Shown: positions 21,845 to 24,159 of the stretch, piece by piece | Numbering within the stretch: position 1 is the stretch's first letter | Layout of the letters: every line of letters starts with the position of its first letter | From: an uncultured Acetatifactor sp. | GTDB lineage: Bacteria; Bacillota; Clostridia; Lachnospirales; Lachnospiraceae | DNA: 24,159 nucleotides | NCBI GenBank assembly: GCA_910585615.1 | Contig: CAJUFO010000068.1 | Coordinates: forward strand, 1-24,159 | Direction of reading: 5' to 3' | Notes under the pieces: model-generated | What the model saw: the letters and a program-made list of their open reading frames with translations, nothing else | Databases searched by the model: none | Told to the model about the DNA's origin: nothing | Translations under genes and position numbers: made by a program

Positions 21845-22702
21845 ATGAAGAAAGAAGTAAGGACAGTGGTATATGATGACGAATTGAGGATGGAGGCATA
21901 CCGCTTTGAGGGAATCGTGCAGCCTTTTCCAAGCCATTTCCATGAGCATTATGTCATCGGGTTTGTGGAGAAAGGGGAGCGTGTGCTTTCCTGCCGTGAC
22001 AGGGAATACGCCATAGAGGAAGGAAGCATCGTGCTTTTCAATCCGGGTGACAGCCATGCCTGTGTGCAGAGTGATGAAGGGACGTTTGATTACCGGGGAT
22101 TCAACATTTCAAAGGAGGTCATGCTCGATTTGGCGGGGGAAGTGACGGGGAAACGGGAGCTTCCGGGATTTTCAAGAAATGTTATCTACGATGAGGAGAT
22201 AGCCTGCCATCTGCGTCTGCTGCATGAGATGGTCATGAAAGGGACGGGGGAGTTTAAGAAAGAGGAAACCCTGCTGCTCCTGCTCTCGTACCTCATCCAG
22301 AATTACGGGAAGCCATTTGAAAGCTGCATCCCGGAGTGCAGGCAGGAGATTGAAAAAGCCTGCGAATACATGACAGCGCATTTTACGGAGCGCATCTATT
22401 TAGACCAGATATGCCGCCACGCCGGGCTTAGCAAGTCAACGCTGCTGCGGGCCTTTATGAAGGAAAAAGGAGTCACACCTTACCGTTACCTTGAGACAGT
22501 CCGTATCAATGAGGCAAAAAAGCTGTTATCGGAAGGAGTGCCGCCCGTGGAGGCTGCCATAAGGACAGGCTTCTCAGACCAGAGCCATTTTACAAATTAT
22601 TTCAATCAGTTCATAGGGCTTGCGCCGGGTACTTACCGTGAGATATTCTCGGATAACTTCCTTTCTGAAGATAACGGGAGGGGGAGTGGGGACAGTGAAT
22701 GA
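21845..22702 (+). CDS. AraC-family transcriptional regulator
   Basis: A 285-residue protein. The ATG at 21845 (MKKEVRTVVYDDEL) follows GGGGG at a suitable distance. The N-terminal cupin sensor at about 20-90 includes FPSHFHEHYVIGFVEKGERV and ECxxR-type turns (IEEGSIVLFNPGDSHACV). The C-terminal pair of helix-turn-helices occupies about 185-275 (ERIYLDQICRHAGLSKSTLL, VEAAIRTGFSDQSHFTNYFN, then GLAPGTYREIF). It binds DNA and responds to a small ligand, probably controlling its own operon: the next two genes overlap it. Ligand unknown. Confidence 0.9.
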   Translation: MKKEVRTVVYDDELRMEAYRFEGIVQPFPSHFHEHYVIGFVEKGERVLSCRDREYAIEEGSIVLFNPGDSHACVQSDEGTFDYRGFNISKEVMLDLAGEVTGKRELPGFSRNVIYDEEIACHLRLLHEMVMKGTGEFKKEETLLLLLSYLIQNYGKPFESCIPECRQEIEKACEYMTAHFTERIYLDQICRHAGLSKSTLLRAFMKEKGVTPYRYLETVRINEAKKLLSEGVPPVEAAIRTGFSDQSHFTNYFNQFIGLAPGTYREIFSDNFLSEDNGRGSGDSE

Positions 22703-23420
22703 GCCTGCGATAAGGACGGAGGAGCAGATCATCAGCCTGTTCCCCGACAGGGAAACTTTAGTTTGCCGGGGGTGGGTGCTGAAAAGAATGGAAGGACAGC
22801 TTTTGGTCTATCCGCTGTATTACAGATTTTCGGATGGGGATATCCCGGAGAACATCCGCAGGTGTGAGGAGGTCAGCCGCCAGTGCGGGACAGGGTGCGC
22901 GTTCCGCATCGTGGAGCATACCAATTACCACCTGAGTTCCATCCTTACGGACAGTGGATATGGGCTGGAAAAATGCGGCGTGGTCGGTGAATGGAATTCC
23001 GACTCACGAGCGGCAAGCATCATGAATCGGTGGCAAATTTCACCGCTCGTGAGTATAACGGGGGATGCCGGGGAACTGTGCGTGGAAGGGAAAATGCCGG
23101 ACGGGCTGCTCCTAAAAAATGGGAATGGCGGGACAGAATATGTCATGGTGGGAGAGACGGTCATCGGGATAAAGCGCCAGGGGCTTTTATTCCTGCTGGA
23201 CGGAAACCTGCCGGATATAAGCATGGAGGACATCCTGCGGTTTGCGGTGGCAAATGGAATCGTAAGGATACTGGCAGATATTTCAGGGAGGGGAGAACTG
23301 CCGGAGCAATATGGGCGGTTGGGCTTTCATAGGGCCTATCTTTACCGCTGCTATCAGAAAAAACAGGAGGAGAAATCCTCCAAAGAACGAGGAGGATTGA
23401 AAGATGGATTTACAGAATGA
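22695..23420 (+). CDS. Two-domain GNAT-like N-acetyltransferase
   Basis: A 241-residue protein starting at a GTG (22695) inside the end of the AraC gene, 8 bases before its stop is complete. Residues 8-105 match the N-terminal domain of two-domain acetyltransferases (LFPDRETLVCRGWVLKRMEG, then YPLYYRFSDGDIPENIRRCE, CAFRIVEHTNYHLSSILTDS, GYGLEK). The C-terminal half (about 140-235) has weak GNAT features (VANGIVRILADISGRGELPE, YGRLGFHRAYLYRCYQKK). The join at residues 102-120 is encoded by a perfect DNA inverted repeat (23002-23054). It overlaps the next gene by 17 bases. Substrate unknown. Confidence 0.75.
   Translation: MNEPAIRTEEQIISLFPDRETLVCRGWVLKRMEGQLLVYPLYYRFSDGDIPENIRRCEEVSRQCGTGCAFRIVEHTNYHLSSILTDSGYGLEKCGVVGEWNSDSRAASIMNRWQISPLVSITGDAGELCVEGKMPDGLLLKNGNGGTEYVMVGETVIGIKRQGLLFLLDGNLPDISMEDILRFAVANGIVRILADISGRGELPEQYGRLGFHRAYLYRCYQKKQEEKSSKERGGLKDGFTE
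23002..23054. repeat. Perfect 12-bp inverted repeat inside the GNAT gene
   Basis: ACTCACGAGCGG (23002-23013) and its exact complement CCGCTCGTGAGT (23043-23054) enclose a 29-base loop. CGGTG (23028-23032) and CACCG (23041-23045) offer an alternative stem. It sits in frame (protein DSRAASIMNRWQISPLVS) at the boundary of two domains, like an inserted palindromic element. Confidence 0.6.
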
Positions 23421-23826
23421 AAAATGCGTCATGGTGATTGATGAGAACCTGCCACTTGGCATCATAGCGAACACGGCGGCAATCATGGGCATCACGCTGG
23501 GGAAGCAGATACCGGAGGTCGTAGGTGAGGATGTGTATGACAGGACGGGAAACGGGCATTTGGGGATTATTGAATTCCCGGTGCCGATTTTAAAGGGAAA
23601 TGTGGAGGTGATCAAATCTATTCGTGAAAAGCTGTATGAGCCTGAGTTTACGGACTTGACGGTGGTGGATTTTTCAGACCTTGCACAGGGCTGCAAGACC
23701 TATGATGAGTTTATTGAAAAGATGAAGGATGTTCCAGAAACGGATTTAAATTATTATGGGGTTGCTATCTGCGGGGCGAAAAAGAAGGTAAACAAATTGA
23801 CGGGAAGTATGGCGCTGCTGAGATAA
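23404..23826 (+). CDS. DUF2000 family protein
   Basis: A 140-residue protein matching DUF2000: CVMVIDENLPLGIIANTAAI, then GITLGK, VVGEDVYDRTGNGHLGI, and a C-terminus NYYGVAICGAKKKVNKLTGS. DUF2000 proteins resemble peptidyl-tRNA hydrolase-like folds; no function is established. GAGGAGG lies 9 bases before the ATG, inside the end of the GNAT gene (17-base overlap). Third gene of the AraC-GNAT-DUF2000 set, and probably co-translated. Confidence 0.88.
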   Translation: MDLQNEKCVMVIDENLPLGIIANTAAIMGITLGKQIPEVVGEDVYDRTGNGHLGIIEFPVPILKGNVEVIKSIREKLYEPEFTDLTVVDFSDLAQGCKTYDEFIEKMKDVPETDLNYYGVAICGAKKKVNKLTGSMALLR

Positions 23827-23987
23827 AGGGTATACAAAAGCTAACCGCCGCATATGGCATGCTTCATGTACATGCCCTGAATAAGATGCTGGATTTGGAG
23901 CGAGGGTTCCTGCTGGACGAACTTTTCCGTGAAATGGATGGTCATATTTTGGATCAGTATACTTTGAAAGGGATATATGAAAATTAA
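23823..23987 (+). pseudogene. Coding-like remnant after DUF2000
   Basis: A frame open from 23823 to the TAA at 23985-23987 reads IKGIQKLTAAYGMLHVHALN then KMLDLERGFLLDELFREMDG and HILDQYTLKGIYEN, which looks like real protein. The only in-frame ATG (23859) has no ribosome site. It is probably the C-terminal tail of a lost gene; the family is not recognised. Confidence 0.35.
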
Positions 23988-24014
23988 CAGACAACACTGA
24001 CAGAACAGCAGAAT

Positions 24015-24053
24015 CGCCGTAAATGGAATCAGACCATTGCGGCGTTTTCTTCT
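24015..24053 (+). terminator. Intrinsic terminator
   Basis: CGCCG(TA)AATGG pairs with CCATT(G)CGGCG (24015-24026 with 24034-24044), loop AATCAGA, followed by TTTTCTTCTTT. A strong terminator closing the AraC operon. Confidence 0.75.
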
Positions 24054-24072
24054 TTATATTTTTTGCTGAATA

Positions 24073-24099
24073 TGTTATAATATATTTTGTTTGACAAAA
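24073..24099 (+). promoter_or_regulatory. Extended -10 promoter with overlapping operator
   Basis: TG-T-TATAAT (24073-24081) is an extended -10 box. TTTTGT-ttg-ACAAAA (24085-24099) is a perfect dyad over the expected start of transcription, of the size used by MarR- or TetR-type repressors, suggesting that the next gene is repressed, perhaps by its own product. Confidence 0.5.
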
Positions 24100-24133
24100 C
24101 ATATTTTTCTGGAGGGAAGGATAAGGGGACGCC

Positions 24134-24159
24134 ATGCGGGATTATGGACTGTATTTTTG
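24134..24159 (+). CDS. Start of a gene cut by the window end
   Basis: ATG at 24134 after AAGGGG (24123-24128), reading MRDYGLYF. Only eight codons are visible, so the product cannot be named; the operator-like dyad before it would suit a small transcription factor. Confidence 0.45.

Overview
The window looks like chromosomal DNA of a gut-type clostridium, most likely Lachnospiraceae. The evidence is GC-rich low-GC-phylum genes (DUF4474, DUF2000, a VanRS-type two-component pair, YjdF with its riboswitch-type leader), strong AGGAGG-type ribosome binding sites, sigma-A promoters of the TTGACA/TATAAT kind, and many small regulators and acetyltransferases. The genus cannot be fixed by eye.

Layout. 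1-223 (minus) is a broken AlbA/Schlafen-type gene with an apparent IS200/IS605-type hairpin end at the left edge. 372-3045 (plus) holds a DUF4474 membrane protein coupled to a metallophosphoesterase, then an SGNH hydrolase with its own promoter. 3131-3806 is a second metallophosphoesterase that has lost an internal segment. 3951-4706 (minus) encodes an exported protein built almost entirely of ten CX4CX5HXH repeats, the most unusual protein here. 5057-6796 (minus) is a DUF4838 glycosidase-like protein. 7097-10634 (plus) carries a small serine recombinase behind a promoter/hairpin leader, UDP-glucose dehydrogenase, and an AAA/PD-(D/E)XK protein. 10674-15545 (plus) is the housekeeping block hisS, GNAT, aspS, phosphopantetheinyl transferase. 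It is headed by a strong promoter and a highly structured leader, and it contains two copies of a short dispersed repeat. 15551-15976 (minus) is a Pro/Ala-rich small protein. 16176-17245 holds a lipoprotein and a Nudix hydrolase.

17400-19953 is a VanRS-type regulator/kinase pair followed by the ABC transporter ATPase it probably controls; the same response-regulator-type box lies upstream of both transcription units. The ABC gene is cut at its H-loop and joined to the C-terminal remnant of an isoprenylcysteine-methyltransferase-like gene, so the transporter is no longer complete. From about 19.95 kb to the end the DNA is a mosaic of lower-GC pieces: gene remnants (methyltransferase, short-chain dehydrogenase, unknown), a yjdF riboswitch with yjdF, a GNAT gene, a tightly overlapped AraC-GNAT-DUF2000 operon, a good terminator, and the promoter, operator and first codons of another gene.

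No complete new multi-gene system is evident. The best candidates for something undescribed are the CX4CX5HXH repeat protein, the alternative-pairing leader in front of hisS, the promoter-to-terminator unit ahead of the recombinase, and a perfect inverted repeat sitting in frame inside an acetyltransferase gene.
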